64,000 nt of DNA, taken from Corynebacterium sp. HMSC074A01 (GTDB taxonomy: Bacteria > Actinomycetota > Actinomycetes > Mycobacteriales > Mycobacteriaceae). Positions 49,693 to 58,879 of the stretch are shown in pieces. A program made the position numbers and the translations under genes. The stretch spans positions 17,014 to 81,013 of the forward strand of contig NZ_KV825615.1 in the NCBI RefSeq assembly GCF_001831515.1. The letters are read 5' to 3'. A model generated the notes under the pieces. It did not search any database. It was not told the DNA's origin and saw only the letters and a program-made list of their open reading frames with translations. The stretch's first letter is position 1, and every line of letters begins with the position of its first letter.

Positions 49693-50586
49693 CTAGCGCG
49701 GCAGCAGGCCGTCGATGCGCCACTGCGCGACGGTCTGCAAAATCTGGCCCAGCACCGGTGCCGAGGCCGCGAGCACGCCGACGATAATGATGGCGATGAC
49801 CGGCAGCGTCCCCTCATCCATATTGCTGCTGGCCTCGATGCGCCGCGCCGAGCCCGCTGCCGCGCCGGACAACGCGTCGTCAGGCAGCTCCGCGCGGTGG
49901 TCGTTGACCTGCGGGGCGCGGAAGTAGTCGGCGATGAGCCGGATCTCCTCGCCTTCGGTCACCTCGTCGCCGTTTTTCGGCACGGACGCGCGCGAAAGCC
50001 GGTGCTCCCCGCCGCCCTTGGTGGAGATGATGCTCACGCCCGAGTACACGCCGAGGAACCCGCGCCGCGGCGACCACACGGGTCCGCCGGAGTCGCCGTG
50101 CTGCCCGCTGACCCCATCGAAGTACAGATTATTGTCGATGCTACCAGCAAACGTCCCGCACTGCACCTGCCGCGAGGCCACCCCAAAGGTGCAGACTTGC
50201 TCGCCTTTCGCCATCTCGCTTAGCGACGCCACCGCGTCCCCACTCCGGCCATTCACCCCCACCCGCACGCCCGGATCCCAGCGGATCGCGGCCCAGTCGT
50301 TGCCGGTACCTTTGCCCCACTTTGAGGACGGGTAAAACGTGCCAACCTCGCCCGTAGTCGACCCGTCCGCGCGCTTGAGCCGCACCCGCTCGCCGGTGAG
50401 CCCGCAGTGCGCGGCGGTGTAGCTGATGTTCTCGGCGCGGTCGTTGTAGGCGATCGCGCAGCTTGAGGCGTCCGCCACGACGATCTGCGAGCCCTGCTGC
50501 ACCACTTCTGCCGCCCCCGCAACCGGCGGGGCGGCAAGGGCGGCAGCTGCGGCGAGGACGGCGGCGCGGCGAGCAACGGTATGCAT
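49693..50586 (-). CDS. secreted trypsin-like serine protease with C-terminal membrane anchor
   Basis: The product is 297 residues from ATG 50586. The signal peptide is Ala-rich (AVLAAAAALAAPPVAGAA). The catalytic triad is visible: His in YTAAHCG near 55, Asp in NDWAAIRWD near 90, Ser in GQHGDSGGPVW near 155. A hydrophobic helix near 265-285 (LPVIAIIIVGVLAASAP) follows a linker, so the protease is likely exported and membrane-tethered. It shares many blocks with the protease at 52252-53091 and is evidently a paralogue. It is divergent from the GNAT gene across 42 bases. Confidence 0.85.
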   Translation of the reverse strand: MHTVARRAAVLAAAAALAAPPVAGAAEVVQQGSQIVVADASSCAIAYNDRAENISYTAAHCGLTGERVRLKRADGSTTGEVGTFYPSSKWGKGTGNDWAAIRWDPGVRVGVNGRSGDAVASLSEMAKGEQVCTFGVASRQVQCGTFAGSIDNNLYFDGVSGQHGDSGGPVWSPRRGFLGVYSGVSIISTKGGGEHRLSRASVPKNGDEVTEGEEIRLIADYFRAPQVNDHRAELPDDALSGAAAGSARRIEASSNMDEGTLPVIAIIIVGVLAASAPVLGQILQTVAQWRIDGLLPR

Positions 50587-50628
50587 GGGCCAAATAGTAC
50601 AACCTATCGCCTTGCTATTGTGGGGCGC

Positions 50629-51117
50629 ATGGAGTTCCACTTCCGCAGAGCCAAAGAAGCCGACCGCACCTACCTCCAGCGCCTGAACTTCCTCACCGAA
50701 GTCTTCGGCGACGAGACGGCCCCGATGCACCCGCAGGAGCGCGAAGGCATCGTCGCCGGCGTGCACGAGTACATCTACGGCTGGGACCCGGATTCCGACG
50801 GCGGCATTATCGTGTCCGACGAGTTCCACACCCCGGCCGGCGGCATCTGGTTCCGCTACTGGGCCTCGCCTGATCAGGGCCACGCCAACCTGGGCCCGGA
50901 TATCCCGGAGCTCGCCATCGCGGTGGAGGGCCGCTACGCCGGCCACCGGCTCGGCGCGCTCCTGCTCGAGCAGGCCGTCCTTCTGGGCCAGGAGCAGGGT
51001 GCCGAACGCCTCGCGCTGTGGGTCGACCCGGACAACCCGCGGGCCCGCCACCGCTACGAGCAGTTCGGCTTTGACGACGTCAAGGGCAAAGCCAACGTTA
51101 TGGCGCTCAACCTTTAA
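50629..51117 (+). CDS. GNAT-family N-acetyltransferase
   Basis: The product is 162 residues from ATG 50629. The GNAT fold is seen in FHFRRAKEADRTYLQRLNF at the start, IAVEGRYAGHRLGALLLEQA near 103 (acetyl-CoA loop, R/G-x-G-x-A variant), and LALWVDPDNPRARHRYEQFG near 130. The substrate is unknown. TATTGT (50616-50621) lies only eight bases before the start, so it may be leaderless. It sits between two paralogous proteases, together with the HNH gene. Confidence 0.85.
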   Translation: MEFHFRRAKEADRTYLQRLNFLTEVFGDETAPMHPQEREGIVAGVHEYIYGWDPDSDGGIIVSDEFHTPAGGIWFRYWASPDQGHANLGPDIPELAIAVEGRYAGHRLGALLLEQAVLLGQEQGAERLALWVDPDNPRARHRYEQFGFDDVKGKANVMALNL

Positions 51118-51155
51118 GTTGCAGGGGTCCGCGGCCTGCGCTAGGTTGTGGGCCT

Positions 51156-52268
51156 ATGGGGGATCAACAACAATTACGGGCCTTTTTGGCCTTCAAAGCA
51201 GGGGGAATCGGCGCACTCCGGCTTGTCTACGAGGCAGGCCTCGACGCGGATACGCTTGTCGGGATGGGCGCGGCCGACGACTACGCCGACACGCTCGTGC
51301 GTCTCGCGCGCCGGTTTTTCCGGCCCACCAGCCACTCGCGCTACCAACTCGAAGCCCGAAGCGCGGCCGAGGCCAACCGGCACTGCATCGAAACCCTCGA
51401 GCTGATCGAGCGCACCGCACGGAGGATCACCAACCCGACGAAGCGCTGGGAATACACCGCGCAGCTGTGCGCCACCGAAGGTGACACCACCACCATCTCG
51501 AAGAAAGCCACCCGGCTGCGCAAAGAGTATCTTCCACCCCGCCCACCACAAGACGGGGTACGCATCCAACGCAGCGACAAGCACGACAAGTTCATCATTC
51601 GGCTCACCGGCCCCACCAACGACCTACAAGACCTGGTCACCACGTTTGAGACCCCCGGCGAGGACGGCAAACCCATCGACCCGATCGACTGGCTGGTCAA
51701 CAACCGCCACATCGTCCAAGCACCGGTGGCGATACACGCGATTATCACCGACAAGGACATCGACCACGTCCTCGCCGGCACGGATGACCGACCCGACCAG
51801 GAGCCCGTCGTGGTCACCAACACTGGTGTGAAGATGACCACCAGCCAAGTCCTGCGCCGCCACATCCTGCCTGATGGCTACATCACCCTCGCCGCACCGC
51901 ACCTCGGGCCGATTAATACTCACCGGGCACGCCTTGCCTCGCCGGTGCAGCGCCTGGCGATCGAAGCGGACTCGCCAACCTGCTGCTGGCCGGACTGCAC
52001 CACCCCGATCGCCAAGTGCCAGGCCCACCACCTGACCGACTACGCCCAAGGTGGGGAAACGCACCCGTCGAACATGTGCTGGCTGTGCCCACACCACAAC
52101 GCGGTCAACGGCCAACCCGAACGCGGCCGTATGGCACGCATCGACGGCCGGATCGCCTGGATCGGCCCCAAATACGGCACACCACGATTCACCGGCCGCG
52201 ACTACGTTGACGCCGAAACCATCATCGGCGGACCCGCCCAAGGCACACCACCTAGAGGATCAGGTTAA
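51156..52268 (+). CDS. HNH endonuclease-signature protein (DUF222/13E12-like)
   Basis: The product is 370 residues. A helical N-terminal part with no catalytic motif is followed by a C-terminal HNH module near 275-315. There CCWPDCTTPIAKCQAHHLTD and NMCWLCPHHNAVNG supply four Cys for zinc and the His pair. This fits the actinobacterial 13E12/DUF222 repeat family, usually multicopy and possibly mobile. It has no linked recombinase or intron. The last 17 bases overlap the convergent protease gene. Confidence 0.8.
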   Translation: MGDQQQLRAFLAFKAGGIGALRLVYEAGLDADTLVGMGAADDYADTLVRLARRFFRPTSHSRYQLEARSAAEANRHCIETLELIERTARRITNPTKRWEYTAQLCATEGDTTTISKKATRLRKEYLPPRPPQDGVRIQRSDKHDKFIIRLTGPTNDLQDLVTTFETPGEDGKPIDPIDWLVNNRHIVQAPVAIHAIITDKDIDHVLAGTDDRPDQEPVVVTNTGVKMTTSQVLRRHILPDGYITLAAPHLGPINTHRARLASPVQRLAIEADSPTCCWPDCTTPIAKCQAHHLTDYAQGGETHPSNMCWLCPHHNAVNGQPERGRMARIDGRIAWIGPKYGTPRFTGRDYVDAETIIGGPAQGTPPRGSG

Positions 52269-53091
52269 TCACCACGGTCAACAGCGCGACCACCCCGATG
52301 AGCGCCGCCATGTACCAGGAATCGGACTCCTGCGGCGCGCTGTCCTCGGGGATCACTCCACCCGCCGCCGTCGGCGGGGGCTTCGGCGCGCCCGCCGACG
52401 GCGGGGGCTTCGGCGCGCCCGCAAACGCCGGGCTGACGGCGAAGTAGTCGACGAACGCGTCTGACAGCGCGTCTGCGATGTCGTCGCCGTCAGCGGTCGT
52501 CGCGCCGAGCAGCATCGTCTTCTCCTCGCCGTTGAGGTTGTTGCGCCCCGATACGGTCGCGGAATGCACGCCTAAGAACCCGCGGCCCGGGATCCACACC
52601 GGCCCTCCGGAATCGCCGGCCTTGCCCGGCGCAATATCGACGAGGAAGGAGTTGCCCACCCGCGCGTGAAACACCCCGCACGTAGTCGCCCGCGTCGCCT
52701 GGCCGTAGGTGCACACCTGCTCGCCGGGGCGCACCGAATCCAGCGCCACTGCCCCATCGCCGCTGTACTCGTTGGGCCCGACCTCCACGCCCGCGTCCCA
52801 GTCGATGCGCGCCCAGTCGTTCGTCGTGCCCTCGCTGGCGGCGGAGGTGGTGAGGGTGCCGGTGGGCGGGGTGACCGTGCCGTCGGCAAGCAAAAGGCGC
52901 ACCCGGTCGCCACTTTCCCCGCAGTGCGCTGCGGTGTAGCTGGATGCGCCAAGGTTAAAGCCGACGGTGCACGCAGAGCCACCAACGACGATCGCGTCGC
53001 CCTGGTCCACCACCGTCGGCTCCGCCGCGGACGCTACGGTGTGAGACAGCGCAAGCGCCGCCACACCGCAGGCCACAACGAGTTTTTTCAC
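52252..53091 (-). CDS. secreted trypsin-like serine protease with C-terminal membrane anchor (paralogue)
   Basis: The product is 279 residues. After the signal peptide (VVACGVAALALSHTVASAA), the triad is His in YTAAHCGESGDRVRLL near 57, Asp in NDWARIDWD near 92 and Ser in GKAGDSGGPVWIPGRGFLG near 160. Two SAGAPKPPP-type units (about 227-246) form a Pro-rich stalk before a terminal membrane helix (YMAALIGVVALLTVVINLIL). Shared blocks with the protease at 49693 (YTAAHCG, GEQVCT, GDSGGPVW, RGFLGV) show duplication. The substrate is unknown; roles in envelope protein processing are possible. Confidence 0.85.
   Translation of the reverse strand: MKKLVVACGVAALALSHTVASAAEPTVVDQGDAIVVGGSACTVGFNLGASSYTAAHCGESGDRVRLLLADGTVTPPTGTLTTSAASEGTTNDWARIDWDAGVEVGPNEYSGDGAVALDSVRPGEQVCTYGQATRATTCGVFHARVGNSFLVDIAPGKAGDSGGPVWIPGRGFLGVHSATVSGRNNLNGEEKTMLLGATTADGDDIADALSDAFVDYFAVSPAFAGAPKPPPSAGAPKPPPTAAGGVIPEDSAPQESDSWYMAALIGVVALLTVVINLIL
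52372..52422. repeat. 27-bp-period direct repeat in the protease stalk
   Basis: A 24-base unit at 52372-52395 recurs exactly at 52399-52422 (period 27). It encodes the repeated nine-residue GAPKPPPSA-like segment of the Pro-rich stalk. Repeat number could change by slippage and alter stalk length without shifting the frame. Confidence 0.85.
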
Positions 53092-53133
53092 CCCACCGAG
53101 TCTACTCGAGCGCCCGGGTGGGCAAAATAACCG

Positions 53134-56100
53134 CTAGGCGATGACGACCACCAGGTCGCCACCCTCCACCTTGGTCGGCTGGGTAAACGCGAGGCGCTCG
53201 ATCGTGCCGTCCTTGGTGGCCGAGATGCCAGCCTCCATCTTCATGGCCTCGATCGTGGCAACCTGGTCGCCGGCCTTGACCTCGTCGCCCACCTTCACGG
53301 TGACGTTGACCACGCCCGCGAACGGCGCAGCCACGTGGCCCGGGTTCGACGTATCAGCCTTCTCGGCCTCCGCGACGGTGGATTCGGCGTTCTCGTCGCG
53401 CACCAGCATCGGGCGGATCTGGCCGTTGACGGTGAGGATGACCTGGCGCATACCCTTCTCGTCCGGCTCGCCGACAGCGTCGAGGCGCACGGACAGCGGC
53501 GGGCGCTGCTCGTCGATCTCGCCGTACCAGATCATGGTCTCCTCGCCCTCGACGAGGCCGTAGAAGAAGGTCTTGTCGGAGAGCTGGTCGGTCACGCCGT
53601 AGGTGCGGCGGTGCTCGAGGAACTCCGCGTACTGCTTCGGGAACAGCAGCTTATCCAGCGCCGCGCGGCGGGTGGTGTGGTCCTCGGATACCAGGTCGCC
53701 CTCAAGCTCGGCCGGGACCTCGACGGTGTGGTCGACGGGGCTGCGGTCGGCGAGTGCGGCGTCGCGAAGCAGCGGCCAGCCGCCCGGAGGCGTGCCGAGC
53801 TCACCCTGCAGGAAGCCGATGACGGACTCCGGAATGTCGTACTTGCGCGGGTTTTCCGCGAAGTCCTTCGGGTCCACGCCCGCGCCCACGAGGTGCAGCG
53901 CCAGGTCGCCGACGACCTTCGACGACGGGGTGACCTTGGTGGGGCGGCCGAGGATCTCGTTGACCGCGGCGTAGTAGTCCTCGATCAGCTCGAAACGGTC
54001 GCCCAGGCCCAGGGCGTTGGCCTGCGTGCGCAGGTTGGACAGCTGGCCACCCGGGATCTCATGCTTGTACACGCGACCAGTCGGGCCGGGGATGCCGGAC
54101 TCGAACGGCGCGTAAACCTGGCGCACGGCCTCCCAGTAGGGCTCCATGTCGGAGACGGCCTGCAGGGAGATGCCGGTGTCGCGCTCCGTGTTGGCGAACG
54201 CCGCGACGAGGGCGGACATCGACGGCTGCGAGGTCGTACCGGCCAGCGGCGCGGACGCCACGTCGACGACGTCGGCACCGGCGTTGGCGGCGGCGAGGTA
54301 GGTGGCCAGCTGGCCGCCCGCGGTGTCGTGGGTGTGCACGTGAACCGGCAGGTCGAAGCGCTCGCGCAGGGCGGAAACCAGCTTCGCCGCAGCGCCCGGG
54401 CGCATGAGGCCGGCCATGTCCTTGATGGCAAGCACGTGGGCACCGGCGTCGACAATCTGCTCCGCGAGCTTCAGGTAGTAGTCCAGCGTGTAGAGGTCCT
54501 CGTTCGGGTCCAGCAGGTTGCCGGAGTAGGCCATGGCGACCTCGGCGACTGTGGTGTTGGTCTCCAGCACGGCGTCGATGGCCGGGCGCATCTGGGAGAC
54601 GTCGTTGAGCGCGTCGAAGATGCGGAAGATGTCGATGCCGGAGTTCGCCGCCTCCTGCACGAACGCGCGGGTCACGCTATCCGGGTACGGGGTGTAGCCG
54701 ACCGTGTTGCGGCCGCGCAGCAGCATCTGGATGTTCACGTTCGGCATCGCCTCACGCAGCTCGTCCAGGCGCATCCACGGCGACTCGTGTAGGAAGCGCA
54801 TGCCGACGTCGTAGGTCGCGCCGCCCCAGGCCTCCACCGAGGTCAGTTCCGGTGTGAGGTGGCCGACGTGCTTCGCCGCTGCCACCAGCGTGTTCGTGCG
54901 GATGCGGGTGGCCAAAAGCGACTGGTGCGCGTCGCGGAAGGTCGTCTCGGTCACGCCGAGCGCGGTCTGGTTGCGCAGCTTCTCCGCCCACTTTGTCGGG
55001 CCGAGCTCGAGCAGCTCGTCGCGGGAGCCGCGCGGGGTCTCGCCGTAGTCAGCGGTGGGCAGCTTCTTCGACGGGCGGATGGCCGTCGGGCGCGGGCCGT
55101 TCGGCTGGTTGACCGTCACGGAGGCGAGGTAGTCGAGGATCTTGCCTGCGTCGTCGGCAGCCGGCGGGGCCTCAAGCAGGAAGGGGTGCGCGGCAATGTA
55201 GCCGGTGTTAATGCGCTCCTTCTGGAAGTCCTGCTGCGACAGCAGCGCGCGCAGGAAGCCGATGTTGGTGGAGACACCGTTGACGGTGAACTCGTTGAGC
55301 GCGCGCAGTGCGCGGTCGACGGCGACCTGGAAGTTGCGGCCGCGGCAAGTCATCTTGACCAGCAGCGAGTCGAAGTTCGGGGTGATCACGGTGCCGACGG
55401 CCACGGAGCCGTCGAGACGCACGCCAGCGCCGCCCGGGGAGCGGTAGCCGGTCACGGTGCCGGAGTCCGGGCGGAAGCCGTTGTTCGGGTCCTCGGTGGT
55501 GATACGGCACTGCAGGGCGGCGCCGTTGACCTCGATGAGGTCCTGCTCCAAGTGGATGTCCGACAGCTTCGCGCCCGCCGCGATGTACATCTGGTTCTTC
55601 ACGATGTCCACGCCGGTGACCTCCTCGGTCACCGTGTGCTCGACCTGCACGCGCGGGTTCATCTCGATGAAGACGTGGTTGCCCGCCTCGTCCACGAGGA
55701 ACTCGACGGTGCCGGCGCCCTCGTAGTTGATCTCCTTACAGAACGCCACGGCGTCGGCGCAGATGCGCTGGCGCTGCTCCTCGGTGATGTGCTGCGCCGG
55801 CGCGATCTCGACGACCTTCTGGTGGCGGCGCTGCAGGGAGCAGTCGCGCTCGAAGAGGTGGATCACGTTGCCGTAGGAGTCGGCCATGATCTGCACCTCG
55901 ATGTGCTGCGGGTTGATCACGGCGCGCTCGATGTAGACGTTCGGGTCGCCGAAGGCGGCCTCCGCCTCGCGGGACGCCTCGGCGGCGAGCGCCTCGACGT
56001 CCTCCGGCTTCTCAATGAAGCGCATGCCGCGCCCGCCGCCACCGGCGACGGCCTTGACAAAGACGGGGAACTGGAACTCCTTGGCGTACTCGGCCAGCTG

Positions 56101-56556
56101 CTTCGGGTCGGAAGAGGGCTCGGAGTCCTTCAGCGTGGGCAGGCCGGCGCGCTCGGCGGCGTGGACGGCGGCGGCCTTGTCGCCGGTCAGGTCCAGGGTC
56201 TCCGGGGTGGGGCCGATGAACTTAATGCCGTTGGCGGCACAGGCGCGGGCGAGGTCGGCGCGCTCGGAGAGGAAGCCGTAGCCCGGGTAGACGGCGTCAG
56301 CACCGGTCTCCTTCGCGGCGCGGATAATCTCGTCGATATCCAGGTAGGCTTTCACCGGCTGGCCCTCGGTACCGATCTGCACCGCCTCATCTGCGAACGG
56401 GCGGTGGAAGGAGTTGCGGTCCTCCCGGGGGTAAACGGCGACTGTCTTCGCGCCGGTCTCAAACGCGGCGCGGAACGCGCGGACGGCGATCTCACCGCGG
56501 TTCGCAACCAGAATCTTCTTGAATGCGGGCAGGTCATTGAGAGGAAGCGTGTCCAC
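53134..56556 (-). CDS. pyc: pyruvate carboxylase
   Basis: The product is 1140 residues, full length, from GTG 56556. The domains are biotin carboxylase ([16 protein letters not shown] near 15; [28 protein letters not shown] near 170; EMNPRVQVEHTVTEEVTG), carboxyltransferase (SVEAWGGATYDVGMRFLHE near 565; IKDMAGLMRPGAA near 710; VHTHDTAGGQLATYLAAANA with metal His near 740), and biotin carrier (TIEAMKMEAG, biotinyl Lys near 1106). It makes oxaloacetate from pyruvate, ATP and bicarbonate, the main anaplerotic step in corynebacteria, and is another BirA substrate. It is a single gene reading away from prpC's end, with its own upstream region at 56557-56660. Confidence 0.97.
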   Translation of the reverse strand: MDTLPLNDLPAFKKILVANRGEIAVRAFRAAFETGAKTVAVYPREDRNSFHRPFADEAVQIGTEGQPVKAYLDIDEIIRAAKETGADAVYPGYGFLSERADLARACAANGIKFIGPTPETLDLTGDKAAAVHAAERAGLPTLKDSEPSSDPKQLAEYAKEFQFPVFVKAVAGGGGRGMRFIEKPEDVEALAAEASREAEAAFGDPNVYIERAVINPQHIEVQIMADSYGNVIHLFERDCSLQRRHQKVVEIAPAQHITEEQRQRICADAVAFCKEINYEGAGTVEFLVDEAGNHVFIEMNPRVQVEHTVTEEVTGVDIVKNQMYIAAGAKLSDIHLEQDLIEVNGAALQCRITTEDPNNGFRPDSGTVTGYRSPGGAGVRLDGSVAVGTVITPNFDSLLVKMTCRGRNFQVAVDRALRALNEFTVNGVSTNIGFLRALLSQQDFQKERINTGYIAAHPFLLEAPPAADDAGKILDYLASVTVNQPNGPRPTAIRPSKKLPTADYGETPRGSRDELLELGPTKWAEKLRNQTALGVTETTFRDAHQSLLATRIRTNTLVAAAKHVGHLTPELTSVEAWGGATYDVGMRFLHESPWMRLDELREAMPNVNIQMLLRGRNTVGYTPYPDSVTRAFVQEAANSGIDIFRIFDALNDVSQMRPAIDAVLETNTTVAEVAMAYSGNLLDPNEDLYTLDYYLKLAEQIVDAGAHVLAIKDMAGLMRPGAAAKLVSALRERFDLPVHVHTHDTAGGQLATYLAAANAGADVVDVASAPLAGTTSQPSMSALVAAFANTERDTGISLQAVSDMEPYWEAVRQVYAPFESGIPGPTGRVYKHEIPGGQLSNLRTQANALGLGDRFELIEDYYAAVNEILGRPTKVTPSSKVVGDLALHLVGAGVDPKDFAENPRKYDIPESVIGFLQGELGTPPGGWPLLRDAALADRSPVDHTVEVPAELEGDLVSEDHTTRRAALDKLLFPKQYAEFLEHRRTYGVTDQLSDKTFFYGLVEGEETMIWYGEIDEQRPPLSVRLDAVGEPDEKGMRQVILTVNGQIRPMLVRDENAESTVAEAEKADTSNPGHVAAPFAGVVNVTVKVGDEVKAGDQVATIEAMKMEAGISATKDGTIERLAFTQPTKVEGGDLVVVIA

Positions 56557-56595
56557 TGGAGGTAGGTCCTTTCGCTTTTGTGCCAGGAGCGCGCG

Positions 56596-56610
56596 GTTCG
56601 CATATCGAAC
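56596..56610. promoter_or_regulatory. inverted repeat upstream of pyc
   Basis: GTTCG (56596-56600) and CGAAC (56606-56610) flank CATAT, giving a 15-base dyad about 40 bases upstream of the pyc GTG. On the minus strand a TATGAT -10-like hexamer lies further upstream near 56620-56632, so the dyad would fall just inside the transcript. It resembles half of an SOS-type box, but the spacing does not fit well. Confidence 0.35.
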
Positions 56611-56702
56611 ACAGCAGATCGATCATACCGCTAATCCCGACTGTAATGGTCATTTTTATGTGGGAAATCTGCGAAAACGGGGGGTGCGTCCCGCACACGC
56701 CG

Positions 56703-56736
56703 CAGCCCGCCGGCGGCGAGGCGGCGCGGCGGGCTG
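56703..56736 (-). terminator. hairpin downstream of prpC
   Basis: CAGCCCGCC (56703-56711) and GGCGGGCTG (56728-56736) pair over nine bases with further GC pairing possible in the 16-base loop. It lies about 33 bases after the prpC stop, between the two same-strand units prpDBC and pyc. No T-run follows, so efficiency is uncertain. Confidence 0.5.
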
Positions 56737-56768
56737 GGTCAAGCGGGGCGTCGAGAAGCGGCAGGCGC

Positions 56769-57908
56769 TTAGAGGTGACGCTCCTCCGGGCCGTTGTAGG
56801 CGGACAGCGGGCGGATCAGCGAGTTGTTCTCATACTGCTCAATGATGTGAGCGATCCAGCCGGTGATGCGCGCCATGACGAACAGCGGGGTGAAGAACTC
56901 GATGTCGAAGCCCAGGATGTAGTAGGCCGGGCCCGACGGGAAGTCCAGGTTCGGGCGGATCTTGATGGAGGTGTTCTCGTACATGGTCTTGGCCATGATG
57001 TCGTAGATCTCCACCCACTTCTGGGCGTCCTTCTCCGGGTGCTCGGCAGCCAGCTTCTTGAACGCAGCCTCCATGGTGGGCACGCGCGAGTCGCCCTTCT
57101 TGTAGACGCGGTGACCGAAGCCCATGACGAGCTCCTTGTTCTTCAGCTTGTTCAGCGTCCACTCCTCCGCGTTCTCCGGGGAGCCGACCTCGACCATGTT
57201 GTGCATGACGAACTCGTTCGCGCCGCCGTGCAGCGGGCCCTTCAGCGCGCCGATGGCCGCGGTGATGGCAGACCAGGCATCGGCCTGGGTGGAGGTGACG
57301 GTACGCGCGGTGAAGGTGGAAGCGTTGAAGGAGTGCTCCGCGTACAGGATCAGGGACTTCTCAAAGGCCTCGATGTCGGACGGGATGGTCGCAGGCGAGC
57401 CCTCCTCGTCGCCGAAGACCATCCAGAGGAAGTTCTCGGCGAAGCTCTTGTCCTTGGTCGGGGCGATGTAGTCCTTGCCCTGGCGGCGGCGGATGTCGGT
57501 CGCCACGACGGTCGGCAGCTGGGCGAGCAGCTGGGTGCCGATCTTGCGGATGTGCTCCGAGTTCGGGGTGAACTTGTACTCGTCGCGGGTGCCCAGGAAG
57601 GACACCGCGGTGCGCAGCACGTCCATCGGGTGGCAGTCCTTCGGCAGGAAGTTGATGACCTGGATGAGCTCCTCGTCGATGTCGCGGTTGGTCATGCAAC
57701 CGTTGCGGAACTCCTCGCGGCCTGTCTCGTCCGGCAGCTCGCCGTGCCACAGCAGGTAGGCGACCTCCTCGAACGTGCAGTTCTCGGCCAGCTCCTGGAC
57801 CGGGTAGCCCTGGTACAGCAGGGAGTTGGTCTCCGGGTTGACCTTGGAGATGGCGGTGTAGTCGGCGACGACGCCGGCGAGGCCCTTGCGGATTTCCTGA
57901 TCAGACAT
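56769..57908 (-). CDS. prpC: 2-methylcitrate synthase / citrate synthase
   Basis: The product is 379 residues of the type I citrate synthase family. Motifs: GLAGVVADYTAISKVNPETN, a PVQELAENCTFEEVAYLLWHGELP block, LKGPLHGGANEFVM near 238 (active His), MGFGHRVYKKGDSR near 273 (second His), and RPNLDFPSGPAYYILGFD near 325 (Asp). It condenses propionyl-CoA (or acetyl-CoA) with oxaloacetate. Third gene of prpDBC, 50 bases after prpB. Its product is dehydrated by PrpD and later cleaved by PrpB to pyruvate and succinate. PrpR, encoded upstream and divergently, is the likely activator. Confidence 0.94.
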   Translation of the reverse strand: MSDQEIRKGLAGVVADYTAISKVNPETNSLLYQGYPVQELAENCTFEEVAYLLWHGELPDETGREEFRNGCMTNRDIDEELIQVINFLPKDCHPMDVLRTAVSFLGTRDEYKFTPNSEHIRKIGTQLLAQLPTVVATDIRRRQGKDYIAPTKDKSFAENFLWMVFGDEEGSPATIPSDIEAFEKSLILYAEHSFNASTFTARTVTSTQADAWSAITAAIGALKGPLHGGANEFVMHNMVEVGSPENAEEWTLNKLKNKELVMGFGHRVYKKGDSRVPTMEAAFKKLAAEHPEKDAQKWVEIYDIMAKTMYENTSIKIRPNLDFPSGPAYYILGFDIEFFTPLFVMARITGWIAHIIEQYENNSLIRPLSAYNGPEERHL

Positions 57909-57958
57909 GATGTGTGCTCCTTATGTGTGAAATGGGTTAGGGGTTGAGTGCTTCAGGC

Positions 57959-58879
57959 CTACTCGAAGGTGGACTTGTAGCTGTCCTTGGAGTAGGTGAA
58001 GACGGACTGGTCGAACTGGTTGTACTCGTTGTAGCGGACCAGCTCGTAGAGGCGCGAGCGGTGCTGCATCTTGTCCAACCATTCGGTCTGGATGCCGGTT
58101 TCTGCGATGTCGCGCAGCATCGCCTCGGTCTGGCCCATGGCGATGCGGAAGGTGGTCACCGGCCAGATCACCGCGTTGTAGCCGAGACCCTGCAGGGTGT
58201 CGGCCGAGAGCAGCTCGGTCTTGCCGAACTCCGTCATGTTGGCCAGAAGCGGCGTGTCGACGGCAGCGCGGAACTTGGCAAAGTCCTCCTCCGAGTACAG
58301 CGCCTCGGTGAAGATAAGGTCCGCGCCAGCGTCGGCGTAGGCTTTCGCACGTTCGATGGCCTCGTCGATGCCTTCGATGCCGGCGGCGTCGGTGCGGGCG
58401 CAGATGACGAACTGGTCGTCGGAGCGCTCGCGCACCGCGGCGGTGATGCGGCGGACCATCAGGTCGCGCGGCACGACTTCCTTGCCGTCGAGGTGGCCGC
58501 AGCGCTTCGGGTTGACCTGGTCCTCCAGGTGCAGCGCGGCCAGGCCGGCGGCCTCGAACTCGGCGACGGTGCGGGCGGCGCTCATGGGCTCGCCGAAGCC
58601 GGTATCCGCGTCGATAAGCACCGGCAGGTTGGTGGCGCGGGCGATCTGGCCGCCGCGGTTGGCCACCTCAGACAAGGTGGTCAGGCCGATGTCCGGCAGG
58701 CCGAGGTCGTTGGCCACCACCGCGCCGGAGACGTAGACGCCTTCGAATGCGCCGATGTCTTCGATCAGGCGCGCGGTCAGCGGGTTGAACGCGCCCGGCA
58801 GCTTCGTGATAGTCTCCGCCTCCAGCGAAGCCCGCAGTGCTTTACGACGCTCATGCGGTGTTTTTTCTGGCGCAAACAT
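57959..58879 (-). CDS. prpB: methylisocitrate lyase
   Basis: The product is 306 residues of the isocitrate lyase/PEP mutase superfamily, a TIM barrel. Motifs: GAFNPLTARLIEDIGAFEGV, VLIDADTGFGEPMSAARTV near 87 (metal Asp), LEDQVNPKRCGHLDGKEVVP near 120 (catalytic Cys in KRCGH), and the C-terminal swap helix. It splits 2-methylisocitrate to pyruvate and succinate. The ATG directly abuts the prpD stop. One GTCGATAAGC repeat (58610-58619) lies inside, coding for the LID of VLIDADTGF. Confidence 0.95.
   Translation of the reverse strand: MFAPEKTPHERRKALRASLEAETITKLPGAFNPLTARLIEDIGAFEGVYVSGAVVANDLGLPDIGLTTLSEVANRGGQIARATNLPVLIDADTGFGEPMSAARTVAEFEAAGLAALHLEDQVNPKRCGHLDGKEVVPRDLMVRRITAAVRERSDDQFVICARTDAAGIEGIDEAIERAKAYADAGADLIFTEALYSEEDFAKFRAAVDTPLLANMTEFGKTELLSADTLQGLGYNAVIWPVTTFRIAMGQTEAMLRDIAETGIQTEWLDKMQHRSRLYELVRYNEYNQFDQSVFTYSKDSYKSTFE

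Noticed and set aside
51156-52268. HNH gene as a homing endonuclease or Cas9-like element
   Set aside because: There is no intron or intein signature, no RuvC domain and no repeat array; it fits the common 13E12/DUF222 family.
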